A stretch of 6,963 nt of DNA from a bacterium (GTDB lineage Bacteria; Atribacterota; JS1; SB-45; 34-128), in assembly GCA_018894595.1 (NCBI GenBank), contig JAHIPN010000356.1:1-6963 (forward strand), written 5' to 3'. A model generated the notes under the pieces. The model was not told where the DNA came from and made no database searches. It was given only the letters and a program-made list of their open reading frames with translations. This document shows, piece after piece, positions 1 to 5,509 of this stretch (position 1 is its first letter; the number at the start of each line of letters is the position of its first letter). A program made the translations under genes and the position numbers.

Positions 1-427
1 GGAAACCAGTAGAAGGTTCCAGAATGTAGCAGCAAGAATAGCGATGAAGAAGGCAGGAGTAGATCCCTATTATACTTTTTACCCTAAAGGAAAAGAAGAA
101 ACCGAAGATTATCTTGTCCCCGTTGCTCGCCTGTGGCAGGAGAGAAAAGAGGAAGCCCGACTACTACCGGGTCAATTCAGAACAGATGAACCGGTTTTTA
201 ATGTCCCTCGATTAGGTAAAAACCACATTAGAGCCTGGCAAGATAGAGAATTGATAGGATTAAATAAAGAGGGGCAGAGAATATATTTGTGGCATCCCTG
301 GGAAAAAGGTATAGCTTCAGTTGAGCCATATATATATAAAGATCTCCCCATTTATAAATATCTTCAAGAACTAGCGAAGAGGGGAGAAGATATCGAAGAA
401 TACAAGTCAATTTGGTATTACTACTAA
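1..427 (+). CDS. KamA-family radical SAM protein (lysine 2,3-aminomutase-like), C-terminal fragment
   Basis: This is the 3' end of a gene that begins left of the window: the reading frame is open from base 2 (ETSRRFQNVAARIAMKKAG...) to the TAA at 425-427. The ATG at 44 is internal, because the residues before it (RRFQNVAARIA) continue the same conserved block and no ribosome binding site precedes it. About 141 residues are visible. The segments AGVDPYYTF, VPVARLWQERKEEARLLPG, TDEPVFNVPRLGKN and the Trp-rich tail WHPWEK match, from memory, the C-terminal part of KamA-family radical SAM proteins. Characterised family members move an amino group between carbons 2 and 3 of an amino acid using SAM, a [4Fe-4S] cluster and PLP. 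The radical SAM CxxxCxxC motif and the PLP lysine would be upstream, so activity and substrate (lysine, glutamate, arginine or other) cannot be judged. It stops 139 bases before the transporter operon. Family assignment is fairly sure; function is open. Confidence 0.7.
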   Translation, partial: ETSRRFQNVAARIAMKKAGVDPYYTFYPKGKEETEDYLVPVARLWQERKEEARLLPGQFRTDEPVFNVPRLGKNHIRAWQDRELIGLNKEGQRIYLWHPWEKGIASVEPYIYKDLPIYKYLQELAKRGEDIEEYKSIWYYY

Positions 428-480
428 AATTTTCGCTCCTAAAAGAAAAATTGACTAAAGAAGGTGGTGGTATAGAAGAA

Positions 481-509
481 TTGAATATGAGCTAAGCCTT
501 TGGTTTAGA
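481..509 (+). promoter_or_regulatory. Weak candidate promoter for the TRAP operon
   Basis: TTGAAT (481-486), a 17-base spacer and TTTAGA (504-509), with TG at 501-502 making an extended -10. The -35 is a fair match to the sigma-70 type consensus; the -10 is poor. It is the best candidate I see in the gap between the KamA-like gene and the solute-binding-protein gene, but read-through from upstream is an equally good explanation. A small hairpin at 492-508 overlaps it, so the two readings compete. Confidence 0.25.
492..508 (+). other. Small hairpin in the TRAP operon leader
   Basis: CTAAGCC (492-498) pairs with GGTTTAG (502-508) across a TTT loop: 7 pairs, one of them G-U. No T-run follows, so it does not look like a terminator. 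It could be a leader structure, or simply chance in AT-rich sequence. Confidence 0.3.
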
Positions 510-554
510 GCAGATTTCCGTTAGTAAGTATTGTGAATTTAAAAAATTAAAAAT

Positions 555-560
555 GGAGGT
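555..560 (+). promoter_or_regulatory. Strong ribosome binding site for the solute-binding protein
   Basis: GGAGGT lies 6 bases before the ATG at 567. It is a near-perfect Shine-Dalgarno sequence with good spacing and fixes the start of the transporter's binding protein. It is the strongest such site in the window, as expected for the subunit needed in the largest amount. Confidence 0.8.
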
Positions 561-566
561 AATAAA

Positions 567-1517
567 ATGAAAAAATATTTAAGCATAATATTAATGGTTA
601 GTTTAATGGTATTTTTATTTTCCGGAATTAGTCTTGCTACTACTCATATTACTTTTGGAACTGGCAGCCCCGGAGGGACTTACTATCCTTTAGGTGGGGC
701 AATGGCTGATCTCTGGACTAAATTATTGAAAGCAGAAGGAATTGAAGTAACCGCTGAATCAACTGCAGCATCAGTAGAAAATTGCAGATTGACCGGCAGC
801 GGGGAAATTCAGATTGGAATGGCAATGGCTAGTGTTTCCTATAAAGCTTATAAGGGAGAAGTAGATCCGTTTACGGGAAAACCTGAACCAATATTGGGAC
901 TATTTTCCATGTATCCTGCACCCCAACATATTGTAACTTTGGATCCTAATATTAAGTCCATTAGAGACTTGAAAGGAAAGAAAGTTTCCGTAGGTGCTCC
1001 GGGAAGCGGAAACGAGACTATATCTCGATTACTTATTGAAACTGCGGGCATGACTTACGATGATATGACAGTCAGTTATTATTCTCAACCTGAAGCCGCT
1101 CAAGCCTTAAAAGATAGGAATGTGGATGTGGTATTTTGGAATTTCGCTTACCCTAGTTCTGCCGTAACTGAAGTTACCGCAGTAAGAGATGTCTATTTTA
1201 TGTCAGTAGATGATGATATTCTTAAAGAATTAGTTGCAAAATATCCTTACTACCAAGAGGGAAAAATACCTGCTAATACCTACAAGGGACAAGATTATGA
1301 TGTTACGACTGTTCAGGACGGAAATGATGTGGTCGTAAATAAAGATCTTGACGAAAATATTGCATATTTATTAGTAAAAACACTATTTGAAAATGCTGAA
1401 AAAATACATGATGTCCACCCCGTTGCGAAACTATTAATTCCCGAAATTGGTGTAAAGACCGTTGCTCCTCTGCATCCTGGTGCAGCAAAATACTTCAAGG
1501 AGAAGGGATTACTTTAA
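567..1517 (+). CDS. TAXI-family TRAP transporter solute-binding protein
   Basis: Extracytoplasmic receptor of a tripartite ATP-independent periplasmic (TRAP) importer of the TAXI subclass; it captures a small solute and hands it to the membrane subunit. 316 residues, normal for the family. Residues 1-24 form a signal peptide: KK at 2-3, a hydrophobic core, and a likely cut after Ser-Leu-Ala at 22-24. There is no cysteine at the cut site, so it is not a lipoprotein and should be free in a periplasm. The mature N-terminus has the TAXI signature FGTGSPGGTYYPLGGAMADLW (residues 30-50). Later family blocks include GEIQIGMAMAS and SIRDLKGKKVSVGAPGSGNE, the latter typical of the second lobe. The start is set by GGAGGT at 555-560. 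The stop codon overlaps the next gene's ATG by one base. Studied TAXI proteins have been linked to glutamate/glutamine and 2-oxoglutarate; the ligand here cannot be read from sequence. Family call is near certain. Confidence 0.95.
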   Translation: MKKYLSIILMVSLMVFLFSGISLATTHITFGTGSPGGTYYPLGGAMADLWTKLLKAEGIEVTAESTAASVENCRLTGSGEIQIGMAMASVSYKAYKGEVDPFTGKPEPILGLFSMYPAPQHIVTLDPNIKSIRDLKGKKVSVGAPGSGNETISRLLIETAGMTYDDMTVSYYSQPEAAQALKDRNVDVVFWNFAYPSSAVTEVTAVRDVYFMSVDDDILKELVAKYPYYQEGKIPANTYKGQDYDVTTVQDGNDVVVNKDLDENIAYLLVKTLFENAEKIHDVHPVAKLLIPEIGVKTVAPLHPGAAKYFKEKGLL

Positions 1518-2023
1518 TGTTTGATAGAATAATCAGGGGAACCTTTATGGTTTCCCTGATTATTTTTTTTATCATAATATTATACTTTATAAATAATAAA
1601 GAAAATAATCAAATACAAAATTACTTAGAGATTGTTAACAGGAAGAATGATTCTATATTGGTTAAAATTGAAGTTGCTGTTGGTGATAAATTTTATTTGG
1701 AATATATAAACTCAAAAGATTTAAATCCGGTAATTGATACTTTTGAAATAAGAGAAGATGGAATATTTTGTCTGCTTACCGAGGAATATCCCTGGTATGG
1801 CGTAGGGCAAGAATTCCATGCTTCTAAAGATATAAAATTTACCGATAAATTAGTAATAGTAAACGTAAATAGGGAGATGAAAATACTTCCTTTGCGGGTG
1901 GCTTTTACCGTAGAGCAAAAAATAAAATATAAAGAGAGAGAATTTATTCTCTCTTCTTTAACTGATAGAGGAAACCCCGTAGATATAATTATCGCCATTG
2001 AAGGGGGCACGAATGACAAATAA
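1517..2023 (+). CDS. DUF1850 family protein of the TAXI-TRAP operon
   Basis: 168-residue protein of unknown role from a family usually encoded between, or next to, the TAXI binding protein and the fused permease. Residues about 10-25 (FMVSLIIFFIIILYFI) form one membrane anchor, probably with the rest outside the cytoplasm. The soluble part holds the family-like pattern of a strand-rich domain: FYLEYINSKDLNPVIDTFEI, then GIFCLLTEEYPWYGVGQEF and a C-terminal FILSSLTDRG. No catalytic motif is visible. The ATG overlaps the previous stop (TAATG), preceded by a purine-rich AAGGAGAAGGG at 1497-1507, so translation is probably coupled to the binding protein. The gene overlaps the permease by 11 bases. 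Its codons 4-18 coincide with a strong terminator-like hairpin (1528-1570). It may be an accessory of the transporter, but this is inferred from gene order only. Confidence 0.85.
   Translation: MFDRIIRGTFMVSLIIFFIIILYFINNKENNQIQNYLEIVNRKNDSILVKIEVAVGDKFYLEYINSKDLNPVIDTFEIREDGIFCLLTEEYPWYGVGQEFHASKDIKFTDKLVIVNVNREMKILPLRVAFTVEQKIKYKEREFILSSLTDRGNPVDIIIAIEGGTNDK
1528..1570 (+). terminator. Terminator-like hairpin inside the start of the DUF1850 gene (putative attenuator)
   Basis: AATAATCAGGGGAACC (1528-1543) pairs with GGTTTCCCTGATTATT (1549-1564) as a 16-pair stem with a single G-U pair and a 5-base loop (TTTAT). An uninterrupted T-run covers 1563-1570. This is the full shape of a Rho-independent terminator. 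It starts 11 bases after the binding-protein stop codon but lies wholly within codons 4-18 of the DUF1850 gene. Hairpins after a binding-protein gene are a known way to make more receptor than membrane subunit. Here ribosomes translating DUF1850 would have to melt it, so read-through may depend on translation. Structure is seen directly; function is inferred. Confidence 0.7.
1935..1954 (+). other. Short hairpin near the end of the DUF1850 gene
   Basis: AGAGAGAAT (1935-1943) pairs with ATTCTCTCT (1946-1954), 9 perfect pairs around a 2-base centre (in practice the inner pair would open). It lies about 60 bases before the permease ATG and is followed by CTTCTTT rather than a clean T-run. It could affect transcript processing or permease expression, or reflect chance in purine-rich coding sequence. 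Confidence 0.3.
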
Positions 2024-3995
2024 AGAAAAAAACAACGAAATTGTAGAAAAAGTTGATGAAAAAATACTAAAAGAAATCGAAGAGATTGAAACCAAAAATA
2101 AAAGAGATTTAACCGGCCTATGGTCTATCCCCATCATAATTGCCTCTATCGGATTATTTGTATTTCATATGTATACCGGATGGTTTGGGGCTTATTTTAG
2201 TTTAATTCAACGTTCTATCCATTTTATGTTCATTTTAACTTTAACCTTTAGCCTTTTTGCCCGTAGTAATAAAACTCCCAGAGATAAAATACAGTTTTAT
2301 GATTTGATATTTATTGGCTTGTCTATAATTCTATGCTTTTATATACTTACCAATATTCATGAGTTGGTGTGGCGAGCGGGTGCTGCCAATTCTATGGATG
2401 TTTTTTTGGGAGTTATTTTGGTATTACTTACTTTGGAGGCAACCCGAAGAGCAGTGGGTCTTCCTTTAATGTTGGTGGCAGTATTTTTTCTTTTATATGC
2501 CTTGGTCTTTGGACCTTATATGCCGGGAAGATTCTCTCATGGGACCTTTTCCCTAAAAAGAGTAGCCTATTATCTTTATCTTACTGATGCCGGAATTTTC
2601 GGAACCCCCTTAGGTGTTTCAGCAAGTTTTGTCTATCTTTTTATCTTATTCGGGTCAATACTGAATAAAACCGGCGCAGGTAAGTTTTTTATTGATTTTG
2701 CAACTGCTCTAACAGGATATACCAGAGGTGGTCCAGCTAAAGCGGCAGTTGTTTCCAGTGGTATGATGGGAACTGTTTCCGGTAGTTCTACTGCCAATAC
2801 AGTAACTACAGGTAGCTTTACCATACCTTTAATGAAGAGTGTGGGTTATAGTTCGGTCTTTGCTGGGGCAGTAGAACCGGTTGCATCAACCGGTGGCCAG
2901 ATAATGCCCCCCATTATGGGAGCTGCTGCTTTTATCATGGCTGAATTTTTAGGAGTTCCTTATATTGAAATTGCTAAAGCAGCTATTTTTCCTGCTTTAT
3001 TTTATTATTTTGCCTTATTTATGGCCGTGGATTTTAAGGCAGCAAAAATTGGTTTACGCGGCCTTTCCAGGGATCGATTACCCAATCTGTTGAATACTTT
3101 AAAAACAGGATGGATTTTATTAGCTCCTATTTTTGCTTTAATTTATTTGTTGGTACAAGGTTATTCTCCACAAAAATCAGTAGTATTAAGCATTGTAGTA
3201 TTAATTATAGTTAGCATGTTTAGTAAAAAAACCAGGTTAACCCCAAAGAAATTTTTAGAAGCCATAACTGAAGCAGGTGTTTCTGCTACTACGGTAGCGG
3301 TAGCTTGTGCCGCAGCAGGAATAATTGTAGGAATTACTACAATGTCCGGATTAGGACTAAAATTTACCGGAATTGTATTCGAAGTTTCGCGGGGGATTTT
3401 ACCTATCGCCTTAATATTGGCTTCTTTAGCTTCTCTGGTCTTGGGAATGGGCATACCTACTACTGCTAACTACATTATAATGGCTACTTTGATTGCCCCG
3501 GCTTTGATCAGATTAATGGCTGAGGGTACTCATCTTATCCTGCCTCATATGTTTGTTTTTTATTATGGTATATTAGCCGATATTACTCCTCCGGTAATGT
3601 TAGCAGTATTTGCCGGAGCAGCAATAGCCAGAGCTCCGGCAATGAAAGTAGGGATAGAATCTACTAAATTAGCCATTCCGGGATATACATTGCCTTTTAT
3701 GTTTATATTTCACCCTGAGCTAATTTCCTGGAATTTTACTCCAGACTTGAATTTGCTTAAATTAGGATTTTTCTTATTATTGGCAGCAGCAATGTCGATT
3801 GGTATAGCTGGAGGTATGCAGGGTTACCTAGTTAGAGAGACTAAATTTTATGAAAGAATGATGCTCTTAGCAGGTTCTTTTATGATAATACCAGCAAATT
3901 ATATGATAAATTTAGCAGGACTTGCCTTAATAGGAGTAGTCTTAGCATTCCAGATTTTGTTTAAACAACAAAAAACAGTAGTTTTGGAAGAATAG
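2013..3995 (+). CDS. TAXI-type TRAP transporter fused permease (4TM/12TM)
   Basis: Membrane subunit of the TRAP importer with the small (Q, 4TM) and large (M, 12TM) parts fused, as is usual for TAXI systems; it uses an ion gradient rather than ATP. 660 residues from the ATG at 2013, which has AAGGGGG at 2001-2007 five bases upstream; a TTG at 1998 in the same frame is a poorer start. Residues 1-32 are a charged, probably helical cytoplasmic tail. Hydrophobic segments then follow to the end, with the Q-like part over about 35-185. The M (DctM) part carries GGPAKAAVVSSGMMGTVSGSS (239-259), EPVASTGGQIMPP (288-300) and a matching second-half motif LGMGIPTTANY (477-487); the glycine- and serine/threonine-rich loops are the family's substrate/ion-site elements. 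A final set of hydrophobic helices from about 585 matches the usual TAXI C-terminal extension. It overlaps DUF1850 by 11 bases. No separate Q gene is present or needed. The frame is intact. Confidence 0.95.
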   Translation: MTNKEKNNEIVEKVDEKILKEIEEIETKNKRDLTGLWSIPIIIASIGLFVFHMYTGWFGAYFSLIQRSIHFMFILTLTFSLFARSNKTPRDKIQFYDLIFIGLSIILCFYILTNIHELVWRAGAANSMDVFLGVILVLLTLEATRRAVGLPLMLVAVFFLLYALVFGPYMPGRFSHGTFSLKRVAYYLYLTDAGIFGTPLGVSASFVYLFILFGSILNKTGAGKFFIDFATALTGYTRGGPAKAAVVSSGMMGTVSGSSTANTVTTGSFTIPLMKSVGYSSVFAGAVEPVASTGGQIMPPIMGAAAFIMAEFLGVPYIEIAKAAIFPALFYYFALFMAVDFKAAKIGLRGLSRDRLPNLLNTLKTGWILLAPIFALIYLLVQGYSPQKSVVLSIVVLIIVSMFSKKTRLTPKKFLEAITEAGVSATTVAVACAAAGIIVGITTMSGLGLKFTGIVFEVSRGILPIALILASLASLVLGMGIPTTANYIIMATLIAPALIRLMAEGTHLILPHMFVFYYGILADITPPVMLAVFAGAAIARAPAMKVGIESTKLAIPGYTLPFMFIFHPELISWNFTPDLNLLKLGFFLLLAAAMSIGIAGGMQGYLVRETKFYERMMLLAGSFMIIPANYMINLAGLALIGVVLAFQILFKQQKTVVLEE

Positions 3996-4004
3996 TAAAA
4001 AAAA

Positions 4005-4037
4005 GCGTATCGCGTATCTCATGAATCGTATCTCGTA
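4005..4037. repeat. CGTATC direct repeats
   Basis: CGTATC occurs at 4006-4011, 4013-4018 and 4027-4032, the last two extended to CGTATCTC (4013-4020 and 4027-4034), followed by a partial CGTA at 4034-4037. A-runs flank both sides (3997-4004 and 4037-4044). It begins 10 bases after the permease stop and is non-coding. It looks like degenerate intergenic repeat sequence rather than a regulatory site. Confidence 0.55.
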
Positions 4038-4054
4038 AAAAAAAGAAAGAAAGT

Positions 4055-4078
4055 AGGGGCGTATTGCAATACGCCCCT
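4055..4078. repeat. Perfect 24-base palindrome between the two operons
   Basis: AGGGGCGTATTG (4055-4066) is followed directly by its exact reverse complement (4067-4078). It is much more GC-rich than its surroundings. As RNA it would fold to about 9-10 pairs with a small loop. On the + strand it is followed by TGTCACTC, not a T-run; read on the - strand it is followed by TACTTTCTTTCTTTTTTTT-like sequence, so as a terminator it fits leftward transcription better. It may still end the TRAP transcript, but a dispersed palindromic repeat unit is the likelier explanation. From 4079 to about 4150 I see nothing further of note. Confidence 0.6.
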
Positions 4079-4168
4079 TGTCACTCATCCTGCCATCCTC
4101 TCATAATATTCTGTTTCCTGGTTTCTGACTACTGAATACCTGGATAATAATATTTTTTTAAAAAACTA

Positions 4169-4196
4169 TTGATTTTTTTAAAATATATGTTATTCT
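4169..4196 (+). promoter_or_regulatory. Candidate promoter for the regulator/oxidoreductase operon
   Basis: TTGATT (4169-4174), a 16-base spacer and TATTCT (4191-4196), with TG at 4188-4189 giving an extended -10. It lies in a very AT-rich stretch with T- and A-runs (4153-4165) upstream that could act as a bent or UP-like element. Transcription would start near 4203, just before the tandem ATTAGTCC repeats, giving a leader of about 70 bases ahead of the GntR gene. Confidence 0.45.
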
Positions 4197-4204
4197 TTAA
4201 AAAG

Positions 4205-4228
4205 ATTAGTCCATTAGTCCATTAGTCC
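4205..4228. repeat. ATTAGTCC tandem repeat, three perfect copies
   Basis: The 8-base unit ATTAGTCC is repeated three times without change or gap (4205-4212, 4213-4220, 4221-4228), then breaks down into AATATTAG. It sits at or just after the predicted transcription start and 43 bases before the GntR start codon. It could be an operator array, but it is not dyad-symmetric as most GntR operators are, and it could be simple slippage-prone intergenic repeat. Confidence 0.6.
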
Positions 4229-4271
4229 AATATTAGAATAAAGATTTATCGTTTTAAAGAGGAAGCCTTTT

Positions 4272-5270
4272 ATGAAAATTGAGATTGATAAGAAAAGCGG
4301 AATTCCTTTATATCTTCAAATAAAACACCAAATTAAAAAGTTGTTAGAAAGCAGCGATTTGAAAGACGGAGAACAACTGCCCACTGAAAGAGATTTATCA
4401 GAAAGATTGCAAGTTAGCAGAAATACAGTAAGTATGGCCTACAAAGAATTAGTATTGGAGGATACAATACTATCTATCCCGGGGAGGGGAACTTTCCCTA
4501 ATCCGAAAACCTCTAAGTTTACCAAACCCAAAACAAATAATAATCTATCGAAAATAGAAGAGATTATTGATGTTAGTATTAATGAAGCCCTGGAGTTAAA
4601 TTTTGAGTTAGGCGAGTTCAAAAAATTAGTAAAAAAGAAAATAGAAGAAAAAGAAAAATTATTTAAAAACATTAATATAGCTTTTATTGAATGTAATCAG
4701 GAGCAATTGTATTTTTTTACCAAAGGGATAGAATTAGGAACCGGTATTTCCATAATTCCTATATTAATAGATGAGATTTATAAGGAACCGGATATTTTTA
4801 GAGAAAGAATTAAATCTATTGATTTAGTAGTTACCACCTTTTTTCATTATGATGAAGTTAAAAAATTTCTTGCCGACCAAAAACAGAGGGTTCTCGCCAT
4901 CGCCTTAGATCCTCTAATGGAGACTATGGTAAACATTGCTCATTTATCTTCCAAAGATAAAAATATTGGCCTGGTATGTATTACCGATAAGTTTGCACAA
5001 AGAGTTTTCCAATCTATAAAACAGGCAGGAATAAAATTCTTAAGTTTTAAATTTACCACTTCTCATGATGAAAAAGAAGTAAAAAAATTCTTAGCCAACA
5101 CAGATATTGTGATAACCTCTCCGGGGAGAAAGAACGAAGTAAAAAAAGTAATTTCCCCCCAAATTCCCCTCATTGAGTTTGTCTATGTTCCCGATAAAGG
5201 TTCTATGAGTATGTTAAAATTAGCCATTTTAGATATTAAAAGAGAAGGAGGCATATTAGAGAAGAGATGA
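4272..5270 (+). CDS. GntR-family transcriptional regulator with a long C-terminal effector-like domain
   Basis: DNA-binding regulator of 332 residues. Residues about 10-75 are a clear GntR winged helix-turn-helix: GIPLYLQIKHQIKK (10-23), QLPTERDLSERLQVSRNTVS (35-54) and the wing GRGTF (71-75). Residues about 92-131 are charged and probably helical, a linker or dimerisation region. Residues about 133-332 show alternating hydrophobic strands and helices (INIAFIECNQEQ, IDLVVTTFFHYDEV, NIGLVCITDKFAQ, TDIVITSPGR), a two-lobed Rossmann-like or periplasmic-binding-like layout. I cannot place this part in the usual FadR, HutC or MocR effector classes, and it is longer than a YtrA-type tail. ATG 4272 is preceded by AGAGGA at 4258-4263. 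The gene overlaps the ferredoxin gene by ATGA, so regulator and oxidoreductase are made together; autoregulation of the operon is a reasonable inference. The DNA-binding class is sure; the ligand is unknown. Confidence 0.85.
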   Translation: MKIEIDKKSGIPLYLQIKHQIKKLLESSDLKDGEQLPTERDLSERLQVSRNTVSMAYKELVLEDTILSIPGRGTFPNPKTSKFTKPKTNNNLSKIEEIIDVSINEALELNFELGEFKKLVKKKIEEKEKLFKNINIAFIECNQEQLYFFTKGIELGTGISIIPILIDEIYKEPDIFRERIKSIDLVVTTFFHYDEVKKFLADQKQRVLAIALDPLMETMVNIAHLSSKDKNIGLVCITDKFAQRVFQSIKQAGIKFLSFKFTTSHDEKEVKKFLANTDIVITSPGRKNEVKKVISPQIPLIEFVYVPDKGSMSMLKLAILDIKREGGILEKR

Positions 5271-5509
5271 AGCAAAAAAAGTTATTTGAAGTTTACCAAA
5301 ATAATTCAGTAAAGATATCAGTTCGTAGAGGGTGGTGTAAATCATGTGGTATCTGTATTGAATTTTGTCCCAAGGATGTATTAGTCCCTAATGATCAAGG
5401 GAAACCTATTCCTGAAAATATTGATGCTTGCATAAAATGCGGTCTTTGTGAATTGAGATGCCCGGATTTTGCTATTACCGTTGAAGGAGTGGAAGAGAAA
5501 GATGAATAA
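5267..5509 (+). CDS. korD: 2-oxoacid:ferredoxin oxidoreductase delta (2x[4Fe-4S] ferredoxin) subunit
   Basis: 80-residue electron-carrier subunit. It holds two complete cluster motifs: C24-x2-C27-x2-C30-x3-C34-P and C55-x2-C58-x2-C61-x3-C65-P, so both [4Fe-4S] sites are intact. The opening segment VKISVRRGWCKSCGICIEFCP is typical of the delta subunit of 2-oxoacid:ferredoxin oxidoreductases, which passes electrons from the TPP site of the catalytic subunits to free ferredoxin. It overlaps the regulator gene by ATGA with no clear Shine-Dalgarno at ideal spacing (GAAGGAGG at 5244-5251 is too far), pointing to translational coupling. It overlaps the alpha gene by 8 bases. The symbol fits the delta-alpha-beta order of KOR-type operons; a VOR/POR-type substrate is not excluded. 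Confidence 0.88.
   Translation: MKQKKLFEVYQNNSVKISVRRGWCKSCGICIEFCPKDVLVPNDQGKPIPENIDACIKCGLCELRCPDFAITVEGVEEKDE

Noticed and set aside
44..46. ATG at 44 as the start of a complete small protein
   Set aside because: The frame is open to the window edge, and the residues before it belong to the same conserved block, so it is the tail of a longer gene.
451..476. TTGACT (451-456) with TATAGA (471-476) as a promoter
   Set aside because: Both boxes look good alone, but the spacer is only 14 bases, too short for a normal sigma-70 type promoter.
451..495. Small peptide reading TKEGGGIEELNMS in the leader
   Set aside because: It is only 14 codons from a TTG without a ribosome site and has no recognisable feature.
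1998..2012. Earlier TTG start for the fused permease
   Set aside because: ATG at 2013 has AAGGGGG five bases upstream, which the TTG reading would place inside the gene. The extra five residues add nothing recognisable.
1693..2019. 108-codon - strand frame opposite the DUF1850 gene
   Set aside because: It is antisense to a recognised family gene in a tight operon; the composition looks like a reverse-complement shadow. The other - strand frames, including 3161-3454, 4439-4672 and 6673-6858, were rejected for the same reason.
2369..2587. 72-codon + strand frame inside the permease
   Set aside because: It is an out-of-frame shadow of the permease's conserved membrane region, with no ribosome site and no recognisable product.
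4005..4228. CRISPR array
   Set aside because: The repeats are 6-8 bases and tandem or irregular, with no 25-40 base repeats and no regular unique spacers. No cas-like genes are nearby.
5469..5501. Earlier TTG start for the alpha subunit
   Set aside because: It would lie deep inside the ferredoxin gene's second-cluster region with no ribosome site. ATG 5502 fits the family N-terminus and gives a normal short overlap.
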